From an uncultured Anaerolineaceae bacterium (GTDB taxonomy: Bacteria; Chloroflexota; Anaerolineae; Promineifilales; Promineifilaceae), in assembly GCA_937967805.1 (NCBI GenBank), contig CALBTC010000426.1:1-8735 (forward strand): 8,735 nucleotides of DNA. The letters are read 5' to 3'. Below the pieces are notes generated by a model that searched no databases, was not told the origin of the DNA, and saw nothing but the letters and a program-made list of their open reading frames with translations. Shown here one piece after another: positions 1 through 6,529 of the stretch. Position numbers and translations under genes: made by a program. The stretch's first letter is position 1, and each line of letters starts with the position of its first letter.

Positions 1-711
1 TTCCCGCTTTGGACAACGCAAAAAGCAAGGGCAATTCCGCACGTAACTTTGCGCATAGCCACCAGCGGAGCGGACCTTCTGCCGCAGCCAATCAGTATAG
101 GTGGTAGGATACTTTACATAAACATCCGATTTGGGCGCGTACCGGATACGAAACCCTTGTTCGGCGATGCGGTGGGAGATGACGGCATCCTCCGCCAGGG
201 CATCTTCCGGGATAGGGGGGATGAGTTCGCGGCGGGCAGCAAACAGGTAGCCGGAGCAAAGCAGGAACTCACCTGCGACTTCCCGCTTTTGTCGGGTTTG
301 GTGCGCCCCTTCGACCAGCAAATGGGACCAATAGCCTAGCATGGTACTGCGCGGACTGCTGGAAAACGGCCGTCCCGTCACCGCCCCTACAGCTTCATCA
401 GCAAAAGGGGCCAGCAAATGTGCCAGTGCTTCGTCACCAATCACCACATCGCCATCGCTAAATACCACGATGTCGCCTTGGGCGGCCTGCAAACCGAGAT
501 TGAGCGCCGCTGGCTTGCCGCGCTGCTCCGGTTCGGGCACATGGCGAATTTGGGGGAGTTTTTGGGCGTATTGCTGGACAACGGCCGTTGTTGCCGCATC
601 AGGGCAGACAACCAGCATTTCGCTGCCGGGGGGCAGTTGGGGCAGAAAGGCTTCAATGGCCCGGCCTATAGTGGCAGGTTCGCGGTAAGCAGTGATGAGG
701 ATGGAAATCAT
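1..711 (-). CDS. Family 2 glycosyltransferase, N-terminal part (gene continues past the window edge)
   Basis: The reverse strand is open without a stop from the ATG at 711 down to base 1, giving 237 codons and no C-terminus. The start MISILITAYRE, followed by an Ala/Ile-rich helix, is the usual beginning of a GT-A fold nucleotide-sugar transferase. The metal/nucleotide-binding DGD is at residues 86-88 after a hydrophobic strand (DIVVFSDGD). A Glu-Asp pair typical of the acceptor/catalytic-base region is at 174-175 (LAEDAVISHRIAEQGF). A basic stretch at 210-214 (RQKVR, then SAGGY) sits where processive GT2 enzymes carry their Q/RxxRW-like motif. The family transfers sugar from a nucleotide sugar to polysaccharide, lipid or protein; the acceptor cannot be told from this part. 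There is no clear Shine-Dalgarno sequence before the ATG, but the fold begins immediately, so this start is favoured. It lies 67 bp after the metalloprotease gene, with a hairpin between. Membrane segments may follow in the missing part. Confidence 0.88.
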   Translation of the reverse strand, partial: MISILITAYREPATIGRAIEAFLPQLPPGSEMLVVCPDAATTAVVQQYAQKLPQIRHVPEPEQRGKPAALNLGLQAAQGDIVVFSDGDVVIGDEALAHLLAPFADEAVGAVTGRPFSSSPRSTMLGYWSHLLVEGAHQTRQKREVAGEFLLCSGYLFAARRELIPPIPEDALAEDAVISHRIAEQGFRIRYAPKSDVYVKYPTTYTDWLRQKVRSAGGYAQSYVRNCPCFLRCPKRE

Positions 712-723
712 GGAGAGACTGGA

Positions 724-777
724 GGTTGGAGATTGAGATTGGAGAATTTTTAATCTCTAGTCTCTAATCTCCAATCC
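724..777. repeat. Intergenic hairpin built of GGAGATT-like units
   Basis: The gap between the metalloprotease stop and the glycosyltransferase start is almost entirely one imperfect inverted repeat. The left arm is 724-744 and the right arm 755-777, with an AT-rich loop at about 745-754. Pairing runs for about 21 positions with two single-base bulges and two G-T wobbles. Both arms consist of repeated GGAGATT/GAGATTAGAGA units, so the element is also internally repetitive. It could act as a transcription attenuator or mRNA-stabilising stem between the two genes, or be a dispersed intergenic repeat. No T-tract follows on the minus strand, so a classical terminator is not shown. Confidence 0.6.
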
Positions 778-778
778 C

Positions 779-1591
779 TTAAATTGAGACGTTTTTGGTG
801 CCCTTCGGCGCTTCGACAGAACTGTACACGACAGAAACCCCGCGAATCCGCCCGACGATACCTTCCAGGGCAGCGATAATGGCCATGAAAACAATGTTGA
901 CACCAATGGCCATCGACAAGGCAAGTCCGAGATAGCCAAAAACGGTTGTGGCCGGTCCGGCCAGACTGTTAATTACCATGCCGCTCCAGCCCAACAGCGA
1001 CAGGATGATGCCAACCACAACCATCGTCCACAAAAAGGCGGGCCAGGCGCGGCGGTCGGAGCGACTGGGCATCATGCCGTTGGCAATGGCAAAAAGCAGG
1101 TAAAGCCAGAGCAAAAAGTCTGGTGTCTGGAACACTTGCCCCAGGGCCACGGACAGCGATTCGATCTGTCCCACCTGAATAGCGGCGGCCAATTCGGTGA
1201 CGCTAAAGACGCGAAAACCGATCAGGAGGATAACGGCCGTTCCCGTAATCAACGGCGCGCCCCCAATAATGCTCTCTCGAATCGGCCCCAGGGTGCGTCC
1301 TTTGAAATATTCCACGTAGCCTAACTGCACCGTGCCATCGGACTGCATCTTGGGAATCACGGAAAAAGTGCCCGTGCGTACGCCCAAAAATGTGGCCGCC
1401 AGCCAGTGGCTAAGCTCATGCAAAAACACGCCTGGCAGCAGGATGATGGCGTACAAAATGACGGCCCGTTCCGGTTTGCCCATCAGCAGCAGCGACAGGC
1501 CATGCAGGTGGGTATGAATCCAGCGCTGCATCACCAGCAGAATGATCAGGGCAAAGGCAGTCCAAAAGAAGGGCATTAGGGCATTGCTCAT
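779..1591 (-). CDS. M50/site-2-protease-like integral membrane metalloprotease
   Basis: This is a 270-residue, strongly hydrophobic protein with about five to six membrane segments (roughly 7-22, 43-57, 112-128, 158-172, 185-202 and 212-238). Within or next to a membrane segment lies HELSHWL (58-64), the HExxH zinc motif with His58, Glu59 and His62. After a later segment comes N171-GMMPSRS-D179, placed like the N/D-P-x-x-D-G element that supplies the third zinc ligand in site-2 proteases. This matches the general layout of family M50 enzymes, which cut membrane-anchored substrates inside the bilayer. The PDZ domain of RseP-type members is absent. The third-ligand motif is degenerate, so activity is inferred. 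The substrate is unknown. The ATG at 1589-1591 lies 10 bp beyond the tpiA stop, so co-transcription with tpiA is likely, although the ribosome-binding site is poor. The C-terminal tail is soluble and ends in a Lys-rich stretch. Confidence 0.72.
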   Translation of the reverse strand: MSNALMPFFWTAFALIILLVMQRWIHTHLHGLSLLLMGKPERAVILYAIILLPGVFLHELSHWLAATFLGVRTGTFSVIPKMQSDGTVQLGYVEYFKGRTLGPIRESIIGGAPLITGTAVILLIGFRVFSVTELAAAIQVGQIESLSVALGQVFQTPDFLLWLYLLFAIANGMMPSRSDRRAWPAFLWTMVVVGIILSLLGWSGMVINSLAGPATTVFGYLGLALSMAIGVNIVFMAIIAALEGIVGRIRGVSVVYSSVEAPKGTKNVSI

Positions 1592-1601
1592 GACGGATGT
1601 G

Positions 1602-2357
1602 CTAGTTTAGTGCGTTTTTCACCAGCTCTACAAAGCTGGCTTTTAGGCTGGCGCCGCCTACCAGCGCACCGTCGATGTCTGGCTGGGCCATGTACTCGGC
1701 GATGTTGTTTTCATTGACGCTGCCGCCGTATTGGATGCGCACTTTTTGCGCCGTTTCTTTGCCAAACATGTCGGCGATGGGGCCGCGTACGCTCAGGCCA
1801 ATGATGCTGCCCGCCTGGGCGGCGCTGGCCGATTTACCCGTGCCGATAGCCCAAATTGGCTCATAGGCGATGATGAGACCGGCGACCTGTTCGGCCGTTA
1901 ATCCAGCCAGTGCAGCACGCACCTGCCCACTGACAAATTCTTGCGTTTCACCGGCTTCGTTTTGTTCCAGGCTCTCGCCAACGCAGATGATGGGGGTTAG
2001 ATCGTGGGCCAGGGCGGCTTTGGCTTTTTTGTTGACGCCTTGGTCCGTTTCGTTGAAATATTCACGCCGCTCAGAGTGGCCGATGATGACGTATTGGCAG
2101 AATGGGGTGAGCATGTTGGGGGCGCATTCGCCAGTGTACGCGCCGCTTTCGGCAAAGTGCATATTTTGCGCGCCGATGCCGATTTTGGTGGCTTGCAGCG
2201 CCTCATGCACGGCGGGCAAAGCGACAAATGGCGGGCAAACGACTTTATCCACTCCTTCAATTTGGCCCAGGCCGTTGCGAATTTCACGGACAAAGGCGAC
2301 GGCTTCTTCGGCCGTTTTATTCATTTTCCAGTTTCCAGCAATAATTGGGGTACGCAT
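1602..2357 (-). CDS. tpiA: Triosephosphate isomerase
   Basis: This cytosolic glycolytic and gluconeogenic enzyme interconverts dihydroxyacetone phosphate and glyceraldehyde 3-phosphate. The full-length 251-residue TIM barrel is present, which is the family's usual size. The substrate-binding Asn9 and Lys11 are in AGNWKMN (7-13). The electrophilic His94 is in GHSERRE (93-99), and the catalytic base Glu166 begins the signature [12 protein letters not shown] (164-175), whose end is the flexible loop 6. The phosphate-binding elements YGGSV (210-214) and [10 protein letters not shown] (229-238) are intact. The segment after loop 6 ([16 protein letters not shown]) differs somewhat from the common form but does not touch a catalytic residue. 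The ATG at 2357 has a good AAAGGAG four bases upstream. The gene is 201 bp from the DUF58 gene and is followed after 10 bp by the membrane metalloprotease. No phosphoglycerate kinase or GAPDH gene is beside it here. Confidence 0.98.
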   Translation of the reverse strand: MRTPIIAGNWKMNKTAEEAVAFVREIRNGLGQIEGVDKVVCPPFVALPAVHEALQATKIGIGAQNMHFAESGAYTGECAPNMLTPFCQYVIIGHSERREYFNETDQGVNKKAKAALAHDLTPIICVGESLEQNEAGETQEFVSGQVRAALAGLTAEQVAGLIIAYEPIWAIGTGKSASAAQAGSIIGLSVRGPIADMFGKETAQKVRIQYGGSVNENNIAEYMAQPDIDGALVGGASLKASFVELVKNALN

Positions 2358-2361
2358 GATG

Positions 2362-2368
2362 CTCCTTT
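2362..2368 (-). promoter_or_regulatory. Ribosome-binding site of tpiA
   Basis: On the minus strand this reads AAAGGAG, four bases before the ATG. It is the clearest Shine-Dalgarno match in the window together with that of the MoxR gene, and it fixes the tpiA start. It lies in the 201-bp gap after the DUF58 gene. No convincing -35/-10 pair was found in that gap on the minus strand, so a separate tpiA promoter is possible but not shown. Confidence 0.75.
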
Positions 2369-2435
2369 CAACGCGTTAACGCAGAGGGGCAGAGGTTGTT
2401 CATCTGCCGACTCTGTATTTGAATTGGTAAGGGTT

Positions 2436-2443
2436 ACGGCCGT
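2436..2443. repeat. Intergenic copy of the ACGGCCGT palindrome
   Basis: This exact ACGGCCGT octamer lies in the non-coding gap between tpiA and the DUF58 gene. It is one of 16 exact copies in the window, starting at 366, 581, 1233, 2436, 2605, 3650, 3832, 4207, 5015, 5841, 6159, 6347, 6549, 8007, 8157 and 8387. Because this copy is outside any gene, protein sequence cannot explain it. A short direct repeat (CGTGATTTTA/CGTGATTTTT) overlaps its right end at 2441-2460. Confidence 0.8.
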
Positions 2444-2558
2444 GATTTTACGTGATTTTTGCCAATTCGGGTAGCCAGCCAGAGAGAAATGTCTTTCAAG
2501 CGTATTGGAAAATTTGGGGCGGGAAATGGTGAATCATTTAAAATAAGTCACTCTTCTG

Positions 2559-3866
2559 CTAGGAAATAGTAAATTCACCGGGCCGTTTTTTGCTGTGGCT
2601 GAGAACGGCCGTTAAATCATCTCCGTTGTTGACCACGTAAGCCACCATGCCGCTGGCTTGCAGCATGGAGTACACGGTGTCGGTCGAGCGGCTGCCGCCA
2701 AACGATTCCGGATTGATGAGCACCGTTACCACGCGCAGGCCGCGGCGGGCCAACTGCCGGGCGGCCGTGGGCCAATTTTCCCGCGTGCTGGGCGTCACCA
2801 CGATAATGGTCGTACCGCGCGGGAACAGATGCGACTCGGCATGAAGCACATCCTGAATGGGAATCTCCCCCTCGGCGCGCAGCACAGAAAGCGTTTCCAG
2901 CACCCGGTTCATTTGCCGCTCGCCCCGGTCGGCCTGCAAGATTTCATTGGTCTGGCCATAGCCCAACATGCCCACAGCCCGGTCGTGGCGCAAGAAATAT
3001 TGGGCCAGTGAGGCAGCGACCGTCACCGTGTATTCTTCGGTGGTGGCGGGTAGGGTAAACTCCTCTAAACGCATCCACTCAGGCAGGCTGCTGTAACCGG
3101 GTTTAGGGGCAAAGGCGTCTTGCCGGGGGGCCACATGCCCGTACACGGCCATATCGGGCACAATCCAGATGTCGGCCAGCGGGTCCAGCTCAAACTCTTT
3201 GACGATGAGACGGTCGCGCCGGGCGGTGCTGCGCCAATGAATACGGCTGAAGCTGTCGCCGGGGGCGTAATCACGCACGCCGGAGGCGTTGGTGGTCACG
3301 TAGTGGGTGCGGCGGCGCAGCGCATCCCCGCCGGGCAGCACGCCCAGCGGCAGAGCAAACTGATGAATTTCAAAGGTCAACGGGTAAATGACGACGTTGG
3401 TGGTAGGGACCAGATCGCGCTGCATGGGGAACAGGCCAAACGGATCGCTGGTTTTAAGGCGAATGGGGCCAAGCTGGTAGCGGCCTCGTTGGCGGCAAAT
3501 GGTGGTCACGCGCCAGCTGTGAGTGGCGTGGCCGCCCAGGCCGTTGACCACATGGCTGGAAAAGTGGTTGGGCAAGGTGGCAAAGTCGCGCACTTCCAGC
3601 CACAGCTTGGGAATGCGGCTGGTGTTGCGCACGGTGAATCGTTCTTCTAACGGCCGTCCCACCTGGGCGCGCCGGGTGCGGGTGACGCGAGACAAATGCA
3701 CCCAATTAATGTTGGCCCAGGCCCAGGCAAAAGAGATGATGAGCAGCAGCCCCAGCAGGTAAGCGAGGTTAAACAAGATTTCGCGCCCGGTAATGAGGCC
3801 GCCAATCAAGGCCACAATTGCCAGCAAAATAACGGCCGTTCGCCTTTGCTGTCTGAATTTAAGCAT
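2559..3866 (-). CDS. DUF58 domain membrane protein, partner of MoxR ATPase
   Basis: This 435-residue protein begins with a short basic N-terminus and two membrane segments (about 11-27 and 30-50), leaving the remainder on one side of the membrane, probably cytoplasmic. A beta-rich stretch follows, containing the conserved DPFGLF (141-146). The diagnostic DUF58 core is at about 197-226: VRDYAPGD, then IHWRSTARRDRL and VKEFE. The C-terminal part (about 350-420) alternates hydrophobic strands and helices (TTIIVVTPS, GLRVVTVLI) as in a von Willebrand A-like fold, though no clear MIDAS DxSxS is visible. The family's biochemical role is not settled; it is habitually encoded next to MoxR ATPases and is thought to work with them in assembling or activating envelope or enzyme complexes. 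The ATG at 3866 has GAGGT six bases upstream, and the gene starts only 15 bp after the MoxR stop, so the two form an operon. The usual VWA or transglutaminase neighbours do not follow. Confidence 0.9.
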   Translation of the reverse strand: MLKFRQQRRTAVILLAIVALIGGLITGREILFNLAYLLGLLLIISFAWAWANINWVHLSRVTRTRRAQVGRPLEERFTVRNTSRIPKLWLEVRDFATLPNHFSSHVVNGLGGHATHSWRVTTICRQRGRYQLGPIRLKTSDPFGLFPMQRDLVPTTNVVIYPLTFEIHQFALPLGVLPGGDALRRRTHYVTTNASGVRDYAPGDSFSRIHWRSTARRDRLIVKEFELDPLADIWIVPDMAVYGHVAPRQDAFAPKPGYSSLPEWMRLEEFTLPATTEEYTVTVAASLAQYFLRHDRAVGMLGYGQTNEILQADRGERQMNRVLETLSVLRAEGEIPIQDVLHAESHLFPRGTTIIVVTPSTRENWPTAARQLARRGLRVVTVLINPESFGGSRSTDTVYSMLQASGMVAYVVNNGDDLTAVLSHSKKRPGEFTIS

Positions 3867-3881
3867 AGTGGGACCTCACCT

Positions 3882-4841
3882 CTAGGATGTGGGTGCTTTC
3901 ACCTGTGCGCCGGGCACCGGCACTCTATCTAAAATATCCTGGACAATAGCGTCTGGCTCAATATCTTTAATGCGGGCAGCGGGGCCGACAATAATGCGGT
4001 GGCCCAATGCAGCGCCGGCCAACGCTTTCACGTCATCGGGCAAAACGTAGTCGCGGCCAAACATGGCGGCCCTGGCCTGGCTTAGCCGGTACAGGGAGAG
4101 CGCCCCGCGCGAGCTGGAGCCCAGGTAGACGTCGGGATGCTCACGAGTGCGGCGCACAACTTCAATGATGTACTCTTTGACCAGGTTATCGATGTAGATT
4201 TCTTTAACGGCCGTTTGCACCTCCAGCAACTCTTCTACCGTCACCGTCTGCTCAATCGATTCGATGGGGTGCTGGAACTGCTGCCGGTCTAAAATGTCCA
4301 TTTCCTGTTCTTTGCTTGGGTAGCCCAGACGAATGCGCAGCAAGAAGCGGTCTAGCTGGGCTTCGGGCAGGGGGAAGGTGCCTTCATACTCGATGGGGTT
4401 TTGCGTGGCCAGTACCATAAACGGCTTTTCCAGGGCATAGGTGGTGCCATCCACCGTCACCTGCTTTTCTTCCATCGCTTCCAGCAGGGCCGACTGGGTT
4501 TTGGGCGTGGCCCGGTTTATTTCATCGACCAGCACAATTTGAGCGTGGATGGGACCAGGGCGAAACTCAAATTCGCGGTTTTTCTGGTTAAAAACAGAAA
4601 CGCCGGTCACATCACTGGGGAGCATGTCTGGGGTAAACTGAATTCGCTGAAATTTACAGCCAACTGACTTAGAGAGCGACTTGGCCAGAACGGTTTTGCC
4701 GACGCCGGGTACGTCTTCAATAAGGATGTGGCCCTGACACAACAGCCCCAGCACGGTAAGCTGTACGGCCGAACGTTTACCGACGATTACTTTTTCTACA
4801 TTTTCCACAATGCGGTTGGCAATTGCCTCAATTTCTGCCAT
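3882..4841 (-). CDS. MoxR-family AAA+ ATPase
   Basis: This is a 319-residue cytosolic AAA+ ATPase of normal length for the MoxR family. It has Walker A DVPGVGKT (43-50, Lys49), Walker B VLVDEINR (103-110, Asp106/Glu107), sensor 1 in ATQNP (145-149, Asn148) and the downstream arm [11 protein letters not shown] (156-166). The C-terminal lid carries GSSSRG (241-246), whose Arg245 is the likely sensor 2. All ATPase residues are present, so it should be active. MoxR proteins act as chaperone-like ATPases that help mature or activate partner complexes, commonly with DUF58 and VWA proteins. The DUF58 gene follows after 15 bp. The ATG at 4841 has AAGGAG at 4850-4855, eight bases upstream, and a candidate extended -10 promoter lies about 45 bp away. 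This gene therefore probably heads the operon. Confidence 0.96.
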   Translation of the reverse strand: MAEIEAIANRIVENVEKVIVGKRSAVQLTVLGLLCQGHILIEDVPGVGKTVLAKSLSKSVGCKFQRIQFTPDMLPSDVTGVSVFNQKNREFEFRPGPIHAQIVLVDEINRATPKTQSALLEAMEEKQVTVDGTTYALEKPFMVLATQNPIEYEGTFPLPEAQLDRFLLRIRLGYPSKEQEMDILDRQQFQHPIESIEQTVTVEELLEVQTAVKEIYIDNLVKEYIIEVVRRTREHPDVYLGSSSRGALSLYRLSQARAAMFGRDYVLPDDVKALAGAALGHRIIVGPAARIKDIEPDAIVQDILDRVPVPGAQVKAPTS

Positions 4842-4883
4842 TTAAGATGCTCCTTCATGCGTGAATTTGTGATTGCGCGTGCA

Positions 4884-4914
4884 ATTGTATCATAAACTGT
4901 AATTTAGGTGACAA
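4884..4914 (-). promoter_or_regulatory. Candidate extended -10 promoter of the MoxR-DUF58 operon
   Basis: On the minus strand TGATACAAT (4884-4892) is an extended -10 element, TGn followed by TACAAT, one base from TATAAT. TTGTCA at 4909-4914 can serve as a -35 but is 19 bp away, longer than the ideal 17; the TGn may compensate. Transcription would begin near 4877 and leave a leader of about 35 bases with AAGGAG at 4850-4855. A small dyad, ATTGC-GCGT-GCAAT (4872-4885), overlaps the predicted start and could be an operator, but short dyads also occur by chance. Confidence 0.42.
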
Positions 4915-5013
4915 TATAGGGTCAATCGTTGGGGAATCGTTGCATTGGCGGACGCTTTTGCTCGAGTAAGCATAATCTATTTTACTCAGTTTGGGAAGAA
5001 ATGGTGGGGAAAA

Positions 5014-5023
5014 AACGGCCGTT
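5014..5023. repeat. Intergenic copy of the AACGGCCGTT palindrome
   Basis: This is a perfect 10-base palindrome in non-coding DNA upstream of the MoxR operon. It is one of eight full 10-mers in the window (starts 580, 1232, 2604, 3831, 4206, 5014, 6158, 6548). It is about 100 bp beyond the candidate promoter and is not obviously part of it. Confidence 0.8.
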
Positions 5024-5160
5024 CTCATCCAGTCGTAACGTATATTGCCTTCATTGCTGCTAATTGTATACTGAATGCACCAGGATGGTTACCTGTTTTA
5101 CAAAACGGCCAACAACGTGTGGTTGGTAGGATCTGTTCCGTGCGGATATATTGTGAGAAC

Positions 5161-5194
5161 AGGTGACTGTCACTTCCAAAAGTGACTGTCACCT
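5161..5194. repeat. Double-dyad hairpin after the surface-protein gene
   Basis: The arms 5161-5175 (AGGTGACTGTCACTT) and 5180-5194 (AAGTGACTGTCACCT) are inverted copies with a four-base loop and a single mismatch at the centre. Each arm also contains GTGACTGTCAC, an odd-length palindrome in its own right, so the same 11-mer appears twice as a direct repeat 19 bp apart (5163-5173 and 5182-5192). It begins 12 bp past the stop codon at 5207-5209, where a terminator stem would sit, but no T-tract follows on the minus strand. It could be a terminator or mRNA-stabilising stem, a dispersed REP-like element, or a paired protein-binding site. Confidence 0.65.
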
Positions 5195-5206
5195 CCACGG
5201 GGAAAC

Positions 5207-6526
5207 TCACGGCAGCGACTGAATCGAATCAACCTCGGCCGCGTCATTGGACCCGCCTAGTGGCGCGGTGATGCGTACCCAGCGATAATTGCCTGTTGGC
5301 GCAATGGCGTCAACATCAATGGCTATGCCTGTTGAATTACCTCCGTAAAGATCGGAAAACGGGATCACGTGATTGTCTGGCTCACTGCCGGCTCCATAAC
5401 CTGCCTGACCGATGTTGGTATTGCCATCAAGAATGTCGTCGCCCCAGTAGAAGACCTGCACCCATGGCCCAGTATTGCTCCGTCCAATTTCCACAATGAC
5501 CCAGTCTAGATTGATCATGGTAGCCGGATTTTCCATCTCATAATAGACGAGATCGAAAGCGGGTTCGGCGCCGCCGGCGACATCAATGGCGTTCGGCGCT
5601 CCTAAATCAACGACAAAGTTTTGACCGCAGCCAACCTGGGCAATGATGCCGTTTGGATTGCCAACGTTGGGTTCTCCACCGGGAATATTGCCACCGCAAG
5701 GCGGCGGTCCAGAAGTGGGTGTTTCCGTTGGCGTTGGCGTTTCCGTTGGCGTGGGTGACGGTGTGTTGGTCGGCAGCAGCGTTGCCGTCGCTGTTGCTGT
5801 GGCCGTCGCTGTTGCTGTGGCCGTTGGTGATGCTGTAGGCACGGCCGTTGGTGTAAAGGTTGGCGGCAATGGCGGTATGGTGGCGGTGGGTACAGGTGTG
5901 GGCGTCGCTGTTGGCGACGTTGGTGCCGGTGGTGGCGGTGGCGGCATGGGCGTCCAGGTTGGTGGTGGTGTGGCTGTAGGTGGTGGGGTTGTTGGTGTGG
6001 CCGTTGCCGCTACGGTGCTTGCCGGCGGCACGGGTGGTGCCTCTGTTGCTGTAGCCGTGGCCGTTGCTGCCGGCGTTGCGGAAGGTTCCACGGTGGGAAA
6101 TGGTGTCGGCGTATCCGGTTCTGACGTGGGACGGGGGGTATGGGTGGCCGTGGTGACAACGGCCGTTGGCAGTTGTCTAGTTGGCGTTTCTACTACGTCG
6201 GCAATCTGTACCGGATCATTCGGCGTCGGTGGATTAGACGCATCAATTTGAGATGGGGTAGGGGTCAGAGACAAGCCTATACTATCGATAGTGGCCTGAA
6301 TGATCAGCTTCGTGCTCACGGGCGCAAATTGAACCGATGATGGGTCACGGCCGTAATCTGCCCGGTTCTCCGCCAGCATCTGCGCATGGGTGATCTCGGT
6401 TGGCCACAGGCTCAAGGCAAAATAGGTAGAGGAGTAAACGCAAAAGAGACTCATAATGAGTGCCAGCAGCGGCAGCAGCCACAGCCAACGATTCCGGTTT
6501 TCGCCATCGGTAGATGCTGGTTCCAT
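5207..6526 (-). CDS. Membrane-anchored surface protein with Pro/Thr/Ala-rich stalk and unrecognised C-terminal domain
   Basis: This is a 439-residue protein. A polar N-terminus precedes one hydrophobic segment (about 14-40), best read as an uncleaved signal anchor with the rest outside the cell. After a short region (41-87) comes a stalk of about 185 residues (88-273) made almost only of Thr, Pro, Ala, Val and Ser, including a (Thr-Ala) run near 235-248 and TPTPTETPT-type repeats; such linkers span the cell wall or carry glycans. The last 165 residues form a compact Gly/Asp-rich, beta-predicted domain with two cysteines (275, 298) that may be bonded, and motifs such as FDLVYYE (322-328), DWVIVEIG (339-346) and WVQVFYWGDD (353-362). 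I do not recognise this domain; it recalls carbohydrate-binding or discoidin-like beta-sandwiches only in general style. The ATG at 6526 is three bases after the kinase stop, suggesting translational coupling; GAGGAG lies 12 bases upstream. Confidence 0.82.
   Translation of the reverse strand: MEPASTDGENRNRWLWLLPLLALIMSLFCVYSSTYFALSLWPTEITHAQMLAENRADYGRDPSSVQFAPVSTKLIIQATIDSIGLSLTPTPSQIDASNPPTPNDPVQIADVVETPTRQLPTAVVTTATHTPRPTSEPDTPTPFPTVEPSATPAATATATATEAPPVPPASTVAATATPTTPPPTATPPPTWTPMPPPPPPAPTSPTATPTPVPTATIPPLPPTFTPTAVPTASPTATATATATATATATLLPTNTPSPTPTETPTPTETPTSGPPPCGGNIPGGEPNVGNPNGIIAQVGCGQNFVVDLGAPNAIDVAGGAEPAFDLVYYEMENPATMINLDWVIVEIGRSNTGPWVQVFYWGDDILDGNTNIGQAGYGAGSEPDNHVIPFSDLYGGNSTGIAIDVDAIAPTGNYRWVRITAPLGGSNDAAEVDSIQSLP
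5721..5825. repeat. 18-bp tandem repeats within the stalk-coding region
   Basis: Two blocks of 18-bp direct repeats lie in the stalk. One is GTTTCCGTTGGCGTTGGC at 5721-5738 with a near copy at 5739-5756. The other is GCCGTCGCTGTTGCTGTG at 5784-5801, repeated exactly at 5802-5819 and starting again at 5820. They encode the TPTPTE and (Thr-Ala) repeats. Because 18 is a multiple of three, gain or loss of a unit changes stalk length without breaking the frame. The same low complexity opens a long meaningless frame on the plus strand. Confidence 0.8.
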
Positions 6527-6529
6527 GAC

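Larger units (their letters stand above)
4842..5206. other. 365-bp intergenic region between the surface-protein gene and the MoxR operon
   Basis: No gene is supported here: the only open frames are short, lack ribosome-binding sites and resemble nothing recognisable. From high to low coordinates it holds the double-dyad hairpin (5161-5194), a stretch of about 130 bp with nothing notable, a perfect AACGGCCGTT (5014-5023), a more AT-rich stretch with the candidate promoter (4884-4914), and the ribosome-binding site of the MoxR gene (4850-4855). The layout fits an operon boundary, with transcript end on one side and a new start on the other. Confidence 0.7.

Noticed and set aside
49..753. Plus-strand frames of 96, 115 and 111 codons and a 71-codon minus frame at the left end
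   Set aside because: They overlap the continuous glycosyltransferase frame on the minus strand, which carries clear GT2 motifs and extends off the window.
2004..2474. A 156-codon plus-strand frame opposite tpiA
   Set aside because: It is antisense to a certain triosephosphate isomerase gene, has no homology cues and runs into the intergenic gap.
2369..2558. Separate promoter for tpiA
   Set aside because: TTGGCA and TAAAAT-like words occur on the minus strand but their spacing (9 bp) does not make a usable -35/-10 pair.
3120..3650. A 176-codon plus-strand frame opposite the DUF58 gene
   Set aside because: It lies wholly antisense to conserved DUF58 motifs, and its Gly/Ala/Val/His-rich composition is typical of a shadow frame.
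5161..5194. Classical rho-independent terminator
   Set aside because: The stem is strong but no run of T follows in the direction of transcription, so it is listed only as a hairpin repeat.
4945..5210. Short open frames on both strands in the intergenic region (73 codons plus, 61 codons minus)
   Set aside because: They have no ribosome-binding site and no recognisable sequence, and the minus frame begins inside the surface-protein gene's end and runs through the hairpin.
5721..5825. Possible CRISPR-like array
   Set aside because: The repeats are 18-bp back-to-back units with no unique spacers and lie in frame inside a gene.
5643..6251. A 202-codon plus-strand frame rich in Val, Ala and Gly
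   Set aside because: It is the antisense reflection of the Pro/Thr/Ala stalk codons; low-complexity DNA keeps both strands open. It has no recognisable domain and no reason to be translated.
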